Shown here: positions 1 to 8,357 of the stretch, in pieces
Layout of the letters: each line of letters starts with the position of its first letter
How positions within the stretch are numbered: position 1 is the stretch's first letter
Assembly (NCBI GenBank): GCA_035935115.1
Contig: DASYXK010000007.1
Span: 1 to 54,596, forward strand
Direction of reading: 5' to 3'
Origin: TA-20 sp035935115
GTDB taxonomy: Archaea > Thermoproteota > Nitrososphaeria > Nitrososphaerales > Nitrosopumilaceae
DNA: 54,596 bases
Notes under the pieces: model-generated
Seen by the model: only the letters and a program-made list of their open reading frames with translations
Told to the model about the DNA's origin: nothing
Databases searched by the model: none
Position numbers and translations under genes: made by a program

Positions 1-1
1 A

Positions 2-694
2 AACGGTGGAAAGGTGCTTATTCCAATTCCAGCAGTGGGTCGTGCACAGGAACTCATGATGGTAATAGATCAATACATGAAACAAGGACAACTTATGGAA
101 GCACCAGTATTTACGGAGGGAATGATCTCTGAAGCAACTGCAATCCATGAATCATATCCCGAGTACTTGGCACGAGATCTAAGACAAAAGATTTTAGAGA
201 CTGATGACAATCCATTTGATTCTGAATATTTCACAAATATTGAACATGCTGATGCAAGAGAAGAACCATTACGTGAAGGTGCATGTATTATTATTGCAAC
301 ATCTGGTATGCTTGAAGGAGGACCAGTCTTGGAATATTTCAAAAACATTGCACCTATCCAGAAAAATAAAATTTTGTTTGTTTCCTATCAGGTCAATGGA
401 ACTCTCGGAAGAAGAGTGCTTGATGGTTCAAGACAAGTTTCCGTTGTTGGAAAAGAAGGAAAAATAGAAGTAATTAACATAAATTGTTCTACAGAAAAAC
501 TTGATGGATTTAGTGGTCACAGCGATTACAACCAATTAATGTCATATGTACACAAACTACGACCAAAACTACGAAGAGTGATTGTAAATCATGGTGAAAG
601 AAGAAAATGTGAAAATCTTTCTGCATCAATTCACAGAATGTTTAGAATCGCAACTGTTTGTCCTCAAGTTCAAGAAGGAATAAGACTACTTTAG
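2..694 (+). CDS. aCPSF1 (FttA) beta-CASP ribonuclease, C-terminal part
   Basis: This is the 3' end of a gene that begins before the window; the frame is open from base 2, so the GTG at 14 is an internal valine. About 230 residues are visible. They cover the end of the beta-CASP domain (GPVLEYF, then VNGTLGRR) and the C-terminal metallo-beta-lactamase segment with GHSD and VNHGE, the late histidine motifs of beta-CASP nucleases. In archaea this CPSF73-like family (aCPSF1/FttA) cuts RNA 3' ends at U-rich sites and drives transcription termination together with RNA polymerase. The family has N-terminal KH domains that would lie outside the window. Its stop overlaps the stop of the convergent sepF gene by 9 bp. 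Family assignment is confident; aCPSF1 rather than the shorter aCPSF2 is the better fit from the C-terminal sequence but cannot be proven without the KH part. Confidence 0.85.
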   Translation, partial: NGGKVLIPIPAVGRAQELMMVIDQYMKQGQLMEAPVFTEGMISEATAIHESYPEYLARDLRQKILETDDNPFDSEYFTNIEHADAREEPLREGACIIIATSGMLEGGPVLEYFKNIAPIQKNKILFVSYQVNGTLGRRVLDGSRQVSVVGKEGKIEVININCSTEKLDGFSGHSDYNQLMSYVHKLRPKLRRVIVNHGERRKCENLSASIHRMFRIATVCPQVQEGIRLL

Positions 695-964
695 ATCGTA
701 CTCTGCTTTCCAGATCTTAACACCTGGAGGAGTGACAATAATTCTTTCTTCTCCTAATCTTGCAATGTCTGCGTCATGAGTTTTTGCAATAGCATAAATC
801 TCTTCTACCACTTTTCTTAACTCATCTACATTTTTTTGTGCAAGTGGTGTGACCCTTAACACCAAAATCATGTTCTTTTTGATGTCCTCTTTTACAGAAT
901 GCACATCACTAGTATCCCTTAGTGTGATGGCCTTCAAGTAAGTGGGTGCCTTTTGAGTCTGCAT
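686..964 (-). CDS. sepF: SepF-like cell division protein
   Basis: A 92-residue protein of the archaeal SepF (DUF552) type. Residues from about 30 form the typical compact alpha/beta core (MILVLRVTPLAQ, then helix VDELRKVVEEIY, then DADIARLGEERIIVTP). Archaeal SepF anchors FtsZ filaments to the membrane through an N-terminal amphipathic helix; here the N-terminus (MQTQKAPTYLKAITL) is short and only weakly amphipathic. It is convergent with aCPSF1 and lies downstream of the ThiI-like gene on the same strand, separated by a hairpin. Thaumarchaeota are usually said to divide with Cdv proteins, so the partner of SepF here is uncertain. Confidence 0.8.
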   Translation of the reverse strand: MQTQKAPTYLKAITLRDTSDVHSVKEDIKKNMILVLRVTPLAQKNVDELRKVVEEIYAIAKTHDADIARLGEERIIVTPPGVKIWKAEYDLK

Positions 965-994
965 ACAAAGTAGATGCGAAGTACTCCCTCAAAA

Positions 995-1038
995 AGTCTT
1001 GCTAGTCAATTGCATTTCACAGACTAGCTTGTACGACT
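995..1038 (-). terminator. Inverted repeat between the ThiI-like gene and sepF
   Basis: GCTAGTC (1001-1007) and GACTAGC (1022-1028) pair perfectly around a 14-base loop. An outer AGTC (995-998) and GACT (1035-1038) can extend the stem after an unpaired interior stretch. It lies right at the stop codon of the upstream minus-strand gene and before sepF. It could be a processing or termination hairpin, or an operator for sepF; no long U tract follows it. Confidence 0.4.
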
Positions 1039-2041
1039 AAATTCTGTACTGCAGGTAAGAAGACTCGTCAACTGGCATTACTGAAATTTCAAACTTTTCG
1101 TCCTTTTTCTGTGATATCACAACACTTGGGAGATCTTTAGGGGCATCAGAATATCGTAGTGTTATAGCTGCAGCTAACTCTAAAAGATTCTGAGAAATTT
1201 TTCCTCGGATTAATGAAACAGGACCTACATGATCTTTTGTTTCAAGTAAGATATCACCATCTAATGCCAAAGCTTTTAGCATTTCATTTTCATCTTGGTT
1301 TCTTCCAACAATGAATTTTGTTTTTTGATCAAATCTGAAATGTCTTCCAATTTTTAATAGATCAATATCGTTTGTAGTTGGTGTTTGTACGTGTTTGAAA
1401 AGATCTTTTGCACGAATTGCAAATTTTGGATCGGTTAAAAGACAACCACCACCTGCATTTGGTGGATTTTCAATTCCAAATTCTTGTGCCATCCTTAACT
1501 GATCCTTTCTTGATCTACCCCTTATCTTTCCAAGATCTTCTCTTTTTATCAATCCATTTAGTTCTGGTTCTGTAGGTGGAAGCAAAGCTGCTGAAAGTGG
1601 TCTTACTATTTTTCCTTCAAGGCCAGATTCTTTTTCAATTGTTCTAAGAGCTGGACCATGTTGACTCATTGGTCTTTGACCTAAAACTTCGCCTGAAATT
1701 ATAAATTCTGCACCGATCTCTTTCATGTGTTTTTTTCCAGCCTCAAACATCATTGCTCTACAATCAATACATGGATTCATTCCAGATCCAAATCCGTGCT
1801 TTGGATGCTTTAGCATCTCGATATACTCATCTCCAAGATATACTGTTTTTAGATTTACACCTAGATTATCTGCAGTCTCTCGTATTTCAAAACCACATCC
1901 TCTTCCACAATCAAAATCACAAAATGGAGTCTTGATCGCTACTGCTTCTACCTCAAATCCTTGCTTTTGCATCATTTTGATAGCTAGTCGGCTGTCAAGA
2001 CCGCCTGATAATAGTGCAACAATCTTCTTTTTTTCTTCCAC
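1037..2041 (-). CDS. PP-loop ATPase, ThiI/MnmA-like tRNA thiolation family
   Basis: A 334-residue protein with the ATP-pyrophosphatase loop SGGLDS at residues 12-17. Cysteines sit at 41, 45 and 49, a CIDC motif at 91-94 and a lone cysteine in GGGC at 200, the arrangement expected of enzymes that activate uridine and transfer sulfur or bind a metal/Fe-S cluster. The C-terminal 120 residues resemble the small RNA-binding domain (NFACT-R_2-like) attached to archaeal ThiI-like PP-loop proteins. The likely role is tRNA thiouridine synthesis in the cytoplasm. There is no THUMP domain, so it is not classical ThiI; the exact modified base cannot be told. It is divergent from the M24 peptidase. Confidence 0.75.
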   Translation of the reverse strand: MEEKKKIVALLSGGLDSRLAIKMMQKQGFEVEAVAIKTPFCDFDCGRGCGFEIRETADNLGVNLKTVYLGDEYIEMLKHPKHGFGSGMNPCIDCRAMMFEAGKKHMKEIGAEFIISGEVLGQRPMSQHGPALRTIEKESGLEGKIVRPLSAALLPPTEPELNGLIKREDLGKIRGRSRKDQLRMAQEFGIENPPNAGGGCLLTDPKFAIRAKDLFKHVQTPTTNDIDLLKIGRHFRFDQKTKFIVGRNQDENEMLKALALDGDILLETKDHVGPVSLIRGKISQNLLELAAAITLRYSDAPKDLPSVVISQKKDEKFEISVMPVDESSYLQYRI

Positions 2042-2112
2042 GAAAAATCTCTCGTTTTCGGATATCTAAACCTTCCAGCAAACATAAATTGAGAATTTGT
2101 AGATTTTGTGTA

Positions 2113-3174
2113 TTGCAAAAACGCAGGCAAAATCTTCTAAAATTTTGTAATAAAATAGACTGTGATACCATAATAGCATTTGAGCCTGAAAACCTCTACT
2201 ACATGACAGGATTTTGGGGCGAGGCAATCGGAATATTGGACAAAAATGGTACTACGATTGTATCTCCGGAACTAGAGATGGGACGTGCAAAGGAAGAATC
2301 AACTGACTGTAAGATAGTAAAATCGGAGCGTGGCAAGGGCTCACTTTCTACTCTAATTGGACTGCTAAAGGGCAAGAAGGTTTGTACCGACAGCAACAAT
2401 TATGATGTAATGCAGACACTCAAAAAATCCATTTCTGGTGTAAAATCAACCACAGAGCCATTTTATCGTGCAAGGGAGGTAAAAGACTCAGGAGAAATTA
2501 GCCTCTTAAAGAAGGCATCTTCGATACTAGACGAAATGTACGAGCTTTGTGTTGATGAAATCAAAATAGGACAGTCAGAGTCTGAACTTCAAACCATCTT
2601 AATGTCATATGCAATGGAAAAAGAAGCATTTGCAACTGGATACAAGTCAACACTTAATCCTTTGATAATAGCTGGTGGGCCAAATAGTGCATTACCACAT
2701 GCACAGGTGACAAAAAGAAAATTTGCAAGTGGTGACATGATTGTAGTTGATCTTACACTACGATACAAGGGATATGTCTCTGATGCAACAAGAACATTTG
2801 GATTAGGAACTATTTCAAGTGAAGCAAAAAAAATCTATGAAATTGTAAAACAATCGCAGGAAGCTGGCCTTAAAGCTGTTAAACCAAAAGCTTCTTGCAA
2901 ATCAATAGATGATGTTTGCAGAAAAATAATCACAAAGAAAGGATATGGAAAATATTTCATTCATTCTACTGGTCATGGAATTGGATTAGAAGTTCATGAG
3001 CTGCCATGTTTGAGTCCACTAAGCAAGACAAATCTTGAAAAAAATATGGCAATAACTGTAGAACCAGGAATTTATCTTCCAAAAAAGTTTGGTGTAAGAA
3101 TTGAAGATTCTATTATAGTAAACAACAAGGCAGATGTAATGCACAAGTTTACAAAAGATTTGATTATCATTTGA
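2113..3174 (+). CDS. M24 family metallopeptidase (Xaa-Pro dipeptidase-like)
   Basis: A creatinase/prolidase-fold aminopeptidase. The N-terminal half is the creatinase-N-like domain (starting at CDTIIAFEPENLYYMTGF), the C-terminal half the pita-bread catalytic domain. All five metal ligands are visible in order: Asp in VVDLT, Asp in SDATRTFG, His in STGHGIGLEVHE, Glu in VEPGIY and Glu in RIEDS. It would cleave Xaa-Pro dipeptides or the N-terminal residue before proline in the cytoplasm. The frame is open back to 2014, inside the divergent neighbour, so I chose the TTG at 2113, which gives about 353 residues, the usual family length. Confidence 0.85.
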   Translation: MQKRRQNLLKFCNKIDCDTIIAFEPENLYYMTGFWGEAIGILDKNGTTIVSPELEMGRAKEESTDCKIVKSERGKGSLSTLIGLLKGKKVCTDSNNYDVMQTLKKSISGVKSTTEPFYRAREVKDSGEISLLKKASSILDEMYELCVDEIKIGQSESELQTILMSYAMEKEAFATGYKSTLNPLIIAGGPNSALPHAQVTKRKFASGDMIVVDLTLRYKGYVSDATRTFGLGTISSEAKKIYEIVKQSQEAGLKAVKPKASCKSIDDVCRKIITKKGYGKYFIHSTGHGIGLEVHELPCLSPLSKTNLEKNMAITVEPGIYLPKKFGVRIEDSIIVNNKADVMHKFTKDLIII

Positions 3175-3291
3175 TAGTTAGGTAGTATCAAGAAAATACC
3201 AGCAGAACAAGCTGGAATTAATCTAGATTTAGGGCAAAATAAAATTGAAAGTTTAATTAAAATGGCTTCCAAGAACTAATGGAATAATTTA

Positions 3292-3501
3292 TTGATAGAA
3301 CCTAAAACGTTAACCGAAATAGGATTAATATTTGGTTTTGTAGGTGCATTTTTGATTGCAATACCAGCATTCAAATCTAAACTGCAACATCTTCCAGATT
3401 TTAACGAAACTAAGGTGACTTTAATTTCTACACGAAATGGATTAATTTCTATTGGGATTGGATTTGTATTACAATTTGTAGCATTGATTATTCAACCATA
3501 A
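3292..3501 (+). CDS. Small two-helix membrane protein
   Basis: A 69-residue hydrophobic protein starting at TTG. Two membrane segments are visible, IGLIFGFVGAFLIAIPAF (about 11-28) and LISIGIGFVLQFVALII (about 51-67), joined by a charged loop of about 22 residues. I do not recognise a family. The GNGLI-type pattern and composition look genuine rather than a shadow ORF. It follows the M24 gene by 117 bp and is convergent with coaBC. Confidence 0.55.
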   Translation: MIEPKTLTEIGLIFGFVGAFLIAIPAFKSKLQHLPDFNETKVTLISTRNGLISIGIGFVLQFVALIIQP

Positions 3502-3577
3502 ACCCCAAATCTTAACACGATAAATTTCTAACTGGCAACTCCCGACAACTTACCAGAACTTAAAATAGAAACAGTTA

Positions 3578-4816
3578 TTATTTAAACATTGAAATTCGTT
3601 TTTCCATCTCTTTACGGACAAATTTGACAATTTCTAATTTTTTTTTCCAGCCTGATTGAACTGTTTTCTTTGAATCTACAATAATTACATTATTGTAATC
3701 TGGATTTTCTTTATATTTTTTTAATCCAATATCGTTTGCTACAATAAGATCAGCGTTTGATTCTCTTAGTTTTTTTCTTGCTTCACTGATCAATTTCTCT
3801 TTGGGTAGATTGGTTTCCGCTTTAAACCCAACAAGGAAAACATCTTTCTGAACTCTCTTAATTTCATCAATGATTTTTGTAATTCGTTTTAATTTTAGAA
3901 CAATCTTATCAAGATCACTTTTGATCTTTGTCTTACTTGGTTTTTCTAAAGCATAATCAGACGCTGCAGCAGCTAAAATCACAATATCAAATTTCTGTTT
4001 CATCTCTTTTCTTACAGCATTTAGCATTTCTTGGGCTGTCTCAACTTTTATGACTTTGACACCTTTAGGTAGAGGTTCTGTTCCTGGGCCATAAATGAAA
4101 GTGACTTTGGCACCAGCAGAAACAAGCTCCGATGCCAACAAAACACCAGTCTTGCCTGAGCTTTGATTCGTAATTACTCGCACTGGGTCAATGTATTCAA
4201 TTGTAGGACCGGCAGTCATTAGCACCTTTTTTCCTCTCAAAATAGGTGAGGAACCAAACTTTTTGAGCACAAACTCAAGCACTTCCTCAGGCTCGGCAGC
4301 CTTTGCCTTGCCTTCAACAAAGCTTGGAGCAATAAAATCAATTTTCTTTTTTAGAAATTCTATATTTTTTGTCACAGCAGGATTCTCATACATGGCCTCA
4401 TGCATGGCAAGTGCAATAACAATTGGTATCTTGGAACCTAGTCCAACACTCAAGACTGTAGAAATTGGTGTATCATCAATTCCATTTGCCAATTTCCCAA
4501 GTGTGTTTGCAGTACAAGGATAAACCACAATCAGATCCGAACGTTTGTAATCTGCAACCTTGATGTGTTCAAGATCGCCAGTAAGTTGTGTAATTACCTT
4601 GTTTCCAGTTGCCCACTTGAAATAGCTTGGCTTGATTAGATTTGTAGCAGCTTTGCTTGCAACACAAGTGACATCTGCGCCATGTCGCATAAGCAATCTT
4701 GCCAATTCAATTGCCTTGTATGCTGCAACACTCCCAGATATGCACAAGACAATTTTTTTTCCAGTAAGCTCTGTTCCACCTGAACCAACAATATCAAGTG
4801 ATGGATGTTTATGCAA
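3578..4816 (-). CDS. coaBC: Bifunctional phosphopantothenoylcysteine decarboxylase / phosphopantothenate-cysteine ligase
   Basis: A 412-residue Dfp/CoaBC protein. Residues about 18-190 are the FMN-dependent decarboxylase CoaC (KIVLCISGSVAAYKA, PCTANTLGKLANGI, MHEAMYENP). Residues about 195-405 are the ligase CoaB (GKKVLMTAGPTIEYIDPVR, NQSSGKTG, AAAASDYA). It converts 4'-phosphopantothenate and cysteine to 4'-phosphopantetheine in the cytoplasm. It is the last gene of the minus-strand CoA operon and its ATG overlaps the panB stop by 8 bp, so translation is probably coupled. Confidence 0.95.
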   Translation of the reverse strand: MHKHPSLDIVGSGGTELTGKKIVLCISGSVAAYKAIELARLLMRHGADVTCVASKAATNLIKPSYFKWATGNKVITQLTGDLEHIKVADYKRSDLIVVYPCTANTLGKLANGIDDTPISTVLSVGLGSKIPIVIALAMHEAMYENPAVTKNIEFLKKKIDFIAPSFVEGKAKAAEPEEVLEFVLKKFGSSPILRGKKVLMTAGPTIEYIDPVRVITNQSSGKTGVLLASELVSAGAKVTFIYGPGTEPLPKGVKVIKVETAQEMLNAVRKEMKQKFDIVILAAAASDYALEKPSKTKIKSDLDKIVLKLKRITKIIDEIKRVQKDVFLVGFKAETNLPKEKLISEARKKLRESNADLIVANDIGLKKYKENPDYNNVIIVDSKKTVQSGWKKKLEIVKFVRKEMEKRISMFK

Positions 4817-5642
4817 TTTCTTTTTTCAACCTTGCAAGCTCTGACTTGTCCATAGAAAAAGAATGCTCACTAGATGGAAATTTGCCTGACATTACATCAT
4901 TTTTATACGATGTAACAGCTTTTACAATTTCGCCAGAAAGCTCAAGATATCTTTTAGCAAACTTTGGTTTTATTTTTTCATACAATCCTAATACATCATG
5001 AATAACAAGGACCTGACCATCACAATCTGATCCAGAACCAATTCCTATTGTTGGAATGTGGATAGAATTTGAAATTATTTTTGATACTTCTTTTGTTACC
5101 ATTTCCAAAGCTATGCTAAAGGCTCCAGCTTCTTCAAGTGATTTTGCAGCTTCGATTAGCTTTACTGCAGCATCTTTTGTCTTTGCCTGAACCTTGTATC
5201 CTTCCTGCAGAGTGGTAGTTTGTGGCTGAAATCCGATATGGCCCATTACAGGTATGCCTACTTCTACTATGGCGTGAACAGTATCTTTTACCTCAAGACC
5301 GCCTTCTAGCTTGACAGCATCTGCTCCTGCCTTGATTAATTTACCAGCATTTTCTATTGCTTGAGATTTGCTTGCTTGGTATGACATGAATGGCAAATCA
5401 GCAACAAGCATTGCATTTTGCCTTCCTCTTGCAACAGCTTCTGTAAAAAAACACATCTGCTCCATCGTAACTGGAATTGTATTTTCATAACCAAGCATCA
5501 CCATCCCGCCACTGTCTCCAACAAGTAAGATGTCTATTCCTGTCTTGTCGCAAAGCTGAGCTGTGGTATAATCATATGCAGTAAGTACAGTAATTTTTTT
5601 AGAATTTTTCATTGATAGAATATCTCTTACAGATTTAGGCAT
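4809..5642 (-). CDS. panB: 3-methyl-2-oxobutanoate hydroxymethyltransferase
   Basis: A 277-residue ketopantoate hydroxymethyltransferase, close to the usual length. It transfers a hydroxymethyl group from methylenetetrahydrofolate to 2-oxoisovalerate, giving ketopantoate. The TIM-barrel motifs are clear: VLTAYDYTTAQL, LVGDSGGMVMLGY with the metal-binding Asp-Ser, ADLPFMSYQ, AVKLEGG and PVMGHIGFQPQ. It overlaps PPS upstream and coaBC downstream by 8 bp each. No ketopantoate reductase gene is seen in the cluster; that enzyme must be encoded elsewhere. Confidence 0.95.
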   Translation of the reverse strand: MPKSVRDILSMKNSKKITVLTAYDYTTAQLCDKTGIDILLVGDSGGMVMLGYENTIPVTMEQMCFFTEAVARGRQNAMLVADLPFMSYQASKSQAIENAGKLIKAGADAVKLEGGLEVKDTVHAIVEVGIPVMGHIGFQPQTTTLQEGYKVQAKTKDAAVKLIEAAKSLEEAGAFSIALEMVTKEVSKIISNSIHIPTIGIGSGSDCDGQVLVIHDVLGLYEKIKPKFAKRYLELSGEIVKAVTSYKNDVMSGKFPSSEHSFSMDKSELARLKKEIA

Positions 5643-6381
5643 GAGACATTCTCCAGAGATTTTTTTTCACTAGACTGATTGATTCTGATAGGTTTTTCTT
5701 GTTGTCAAATTTTATTTTTGAAAAATTTTTTTTCTTTATATTTTTTTTTGAATAATAAATTAGAATTTTCATTCCACGAATAACATTATCTACAATTGTG
5801 ATATCAGCTGTTTGTGCAGTTCTGGATAGAGGATTAAGATCAAACGTAATTATTTTTTTTCCAAACTTTTTTAATGCAATTGTCCTGTCGCCATCCTCAA
5901 GTGGTACCAAAACAACATCTGCAGAAAATATTCCACGTTCATCAACAATTCTTCTTTTACTGTCTAGCTTTGGAATGGTTCTGGAATATTTAGGATCTAA
6001 TCCAAGAATTTCCTTTGCACCATTTTTTTTCAAAACCTTTGCAATGTTTTTCTTTCTTTTTTCATTTGCATAAAACAGATTGATTTCAATTTTTGCATTA
6101 ATTATCTTGGCAAGCTGCACGATCTCTTTTGGACATAGTGCAGCAAAGTTCCCATTTACTGATATGACTGGTGATTTTGCCAAAATGAGAGATTCTGTAG
6201 CAGCTTTTATGGCCTGCAGGGAGTATTTTGAGGTCTTTTCACCTATGATATAGTCAAACATCTCGCCTCTTCCATGAGCTAAAAGGCCTTCTTCTACTAC
6301 CAAACCAGATCTGTATCCTGAAACTAGTTTTTCTCTGATATGTAGGGATGCAGCCCTAGGATGTGATTTTGGAACTAACAC
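5635..6381 (-). CDS. 4-phosphopantoate--beta-alanine ligase (archaeal PPS)
   Basis: A 248-residue member of the archaeal phosphopantothenate synthetase family (COG1701/DUF137). It condenses 4-phosphopantoate with beta-alanine using ATP, replacing bacterial PanC plus CoaA. Conserved stretches visible are PKSHPRAASLHIREKLV at the N-terminus, SVNGNFAALCP, LEDGDRTIALKKFGK and FDLNPLSRTAQ. The C-terminal 50 residues are Lys-rich (KKNIKKKNFSKIKFDNKKN), probably a disordered or helical tail. Its start codon shares a base with the pantoate kinase stop, so the two genes are coupled. Confidence 0.92.
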   Translation of the reverse strand: MLVPKSHPRAASLHIREKLVSGYRSGLVVEEGLLAHGRGEMFDYIIGEKTSKYSLQAIKAATESLILAKSPVISVNGNFAALCPKEIVQLAKIINAKIEINLFYANEKRKKNIAKVLKKNGAKEILGLDPKYSRTIPKLDSKRRIVDERGIFSADVVLVPLEDGDRTIALKKFGKKIITFDLNPLSRTAQTADITIVDNVIRGMKILIYYSKKNIKKKNFSKIKFDNKKNLSESISLVKKNLWRMSHA

Positions 6382-7268
6382 TAGGAAATCCTTGCTCCAC
6401 TAGTATCAATACTTGATTTGATCATAATGCCATCATCATATTTTTTTAAAATCTTGATCACTTGATCCTCTTTTGACTTGGGAATCAAAGTAAAGACAGT
6501 TTCTCCAAACATTGCAACACCACATTTGAAACCATTTTTTTGAAGATCTTTAATTACAGTATGCATCTTTGGCGTAATCACGTTAACATATTTTGCAAAT
6601 TCCAAAGACATGTCTAAAAATTCCTGATAATCTCTTGATTTAATCAGCTTACCTACCATCTTTCCACCAATGCCGTTTATTTTTGGCAGATCATTTTTGA
6701 TGAATTTTTTAGTTGAAACAGGGGAAAAACAAATCACTATTGCTGAAGAATCGGTGTGAATTTTTCTTAGTGATCCAATGCCTGGTGCACCTTGTTTTGT
6801 TCTAATCTCAAAACCTCCATGGTATGAAGATAAAACAGTTCCAAGACCGGTTTTACACAAAATTTCTGCCTTATGAGCTATCTGCCCAATCTGAGTTCTC
6901 GAAAGATTTGTCTGTAATGCTTTATTTAATGCAAATGCCAAGCTTAGTGCAACAGCACCACTTGAACCAAGCCCATAACCAACCGGAATTTCAATTTGAT
7001 GCTCTACATCTACAAAGTAATTTTCTTTTACGAGATTGAAAAATTCACTAATTACAAATTCAGAGACTTGGGTGTTATCTGACTGATATCCTGTAACTTT
7101 TATTTTAAAACTAGGTTTTTCAGAACTTGAAACATTAACACGTGTAGTAACACCTTCTTTTATGCAAAATCCAGCTCCAATAGAGCCTTGAAGCTCTGGT
7201 CTTTTCTCATCCATCTCAGCTTTGAAAAAACCTGTAATGTGACCTGGACAGAAAGCTATTGCCTGCAT
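6381..7268 (-). CDS. Pantoate kinase (GHMP family)
   Basis: A 295-residue GHMP-superfamily kinase whose glycine-rich ATP loop is PVGYGLGSSGAVALSLA at about residues 97-113. Its N-terminus (FCPGHITGFF) and the genomic link to PPS identify it as archaeal pantoate kinase, which makes 4-phosphopantoate from pantoate. It is the first gene of the four-gene CoA operon. A TATA-like box on the minus strand (complement of 7291-7298) sits about 23 nt before the ATG, so the message is probably leaderless. Confidence 0.92.
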   Translation of the reverse strand: MQAIAFCPGHITGFFKAEMDEKRPELQGSIGAGFCIKEGVTTRVNVSSSEKPSFKIKVTGYQSDNTQVSEFVISEFFNLVKENYFVDVEHQIEIPVGYGLGSSGAVALSLAFALNKALQTNLSRTQIGQIAHKAEILCKTGLGTVLSSYHGGFEIRTKQGAPGIGSLRKIHTDSSAIVICFSPVSTKKFIKNDLPKINGIGGKMVGKLIKSRDYQEFLDMSLEFAKYVNVITPKMHTVIKDLQKNGFKCGVAMFGETVFTLIPKSKEDQVIKILKKYDDGIMIKSSIDTSGARIS

Positions 7269-7330
7269 GGTGCAATTTAAATTTGAGTAAAATATAAAAA
7301 TGATGATTAAATTATTTATATTGATTTAAA
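7269..7330. promoter_or_regulatory. Divergent promoter region, CoA operon / phoU-like gene
   Basis: A 62-bp AT-rich divergent region. On the minus strand TTTATATT (complement of 7291-7298) is correctly placed for the pantoate kinase ATG at 7268. On the plus strand TTATTTATAT-like sequence at 7312-7321 can serve the AbrB-PhoU gene. The regions are so close that the two preinitiation complexes may interfere. Confidence 0.5.
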
Positions 7331-8308
7331 CTGACTAAATTTATTCGGCGCCTACAAAAAATTGGTAGTAGTATTCTAGTTTCATTACCAAAAGAATGGA
7401 TTGATACAAACAAACTAAAAAAAAGTGATGAAGTTGAAATAGAAACTGGTTCAGACAGTCTTTCTATTACTCCATCAGGAGATATCAGGCCACCAAAGGA
7501 AGTAACAATATCATACCCTGTTTCAAAAGAAGAAAATGTTATTGCAGATATTACAGGCGCTTATCTTCTTGGATATGATATAATCAAGATAAAAGGCAAA
7601 TCAACCATTTCAATTGAAGACAGAGAAAAGATCAGAACATCAATGCGTAGATTGGTTGGCATGGAAATTGTTGACGAAGATTCAGCAAACGTAAATGTAC
7701 ATTTTTTATTGGATGCAACAACACTTAGTCCCGAAAAAATTCTAAAACGCATAAGCTCAATTGCACTTGGAATGTTTCGTGATACATTAAACACATTGAC
7801 ATCTGATGATAAGACTGTGTTGCAAACAATGGTAAACCGTGATGACGAAATAGACAGGCAATATTTTCTGCTTGTAAGATTGATTCGAAGTACGATGGTT
7901 GACAAGAAGCTTGCCAATGCATTAAATCTTGAAAACATTGACATTTTAGATTACAGAATAGCAGCAAATCTTCTTGAAGCCGCAGGTGATACTATAGTAG
8001 AACTTGCCAACTCACTTACAGGTTTATCATTAATGCCATCTGAAATCAAAAAGATCTATGATGTTGCAAAGGAAATTGAAAAAATCCACGAAAAGTCAAT
8101 TGAGGCATTCATTAGTCATAATAGATCGCTTGCAATTGAAGCTATAACACTTCATAGGACATATCATAAGAAAATTTCCGATATTCGTTCCTTACTTGAG
8201 ACAAAAAAACAGACTTCCATAGACCTTTTTGACATTGTTTACTCTTTTGATAGAATTGCACGCTGTTGGAATGATATAGCTGATCTTGTAAAGCCAGTTT
8301 ATACATAA
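7331..8308 (+). CDS. AbrB-PhoU domain phosphate uptake regulator
   Basis: A fused regulator common in archaea. The first 45 or so residues are a SpoVT/AbrB DNA-binding domain (RRLQKIGSSILVSLPKEW, then DEVEIETG), followed from about residue 100 by a helical PhoU-type domain (SIALGMFRDTL, RDDEIDRQYFLLVRLI). It probably controls phosphate uptake genes. The coding frame clearly extends upstream of the first ATG (7643), because the AbrB domain lies there, but no ATG, GTG or TTG is available. The candidates are CTG at 7331 (giving LTKFIRRLQK) or ATT at 7343. I chose 7331; the start is uncertain, the gene is not. Confidence 0.85.
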   Translation: MTKFIRRLQKIGSSILVSLPKEWIDTNKLKKSDEVEIETGSDSLSITPSGDIRPPKEVTISYPVSKEENVIADITGAYLLGYDIIKIKGKSTISIEDREKIRTSMRRLVGMEIVDEDSANVNVHFLLDATTLSPEKILKRISSIALGMFRDTLNTLTSDDKTVLQTMVNRDDEIDRQYFLLVRLIRSTMVDKKLANALNLENIDILDYRIAANLLEAAGDTIVELANSLTGLSLMPSEIKKIYDVAKEIEKIHEKSIEAFISHNRSLAIEAITLHRTYHKKISDIRSLLETKKQTSIDLFDIVYSFDRIARCWNDIADLVKPVYT

Positions 8309-8357
8309 TCACAATTCAAACGTCATTTGAGCATGTTTAATACCCTAAAAGACAAAC

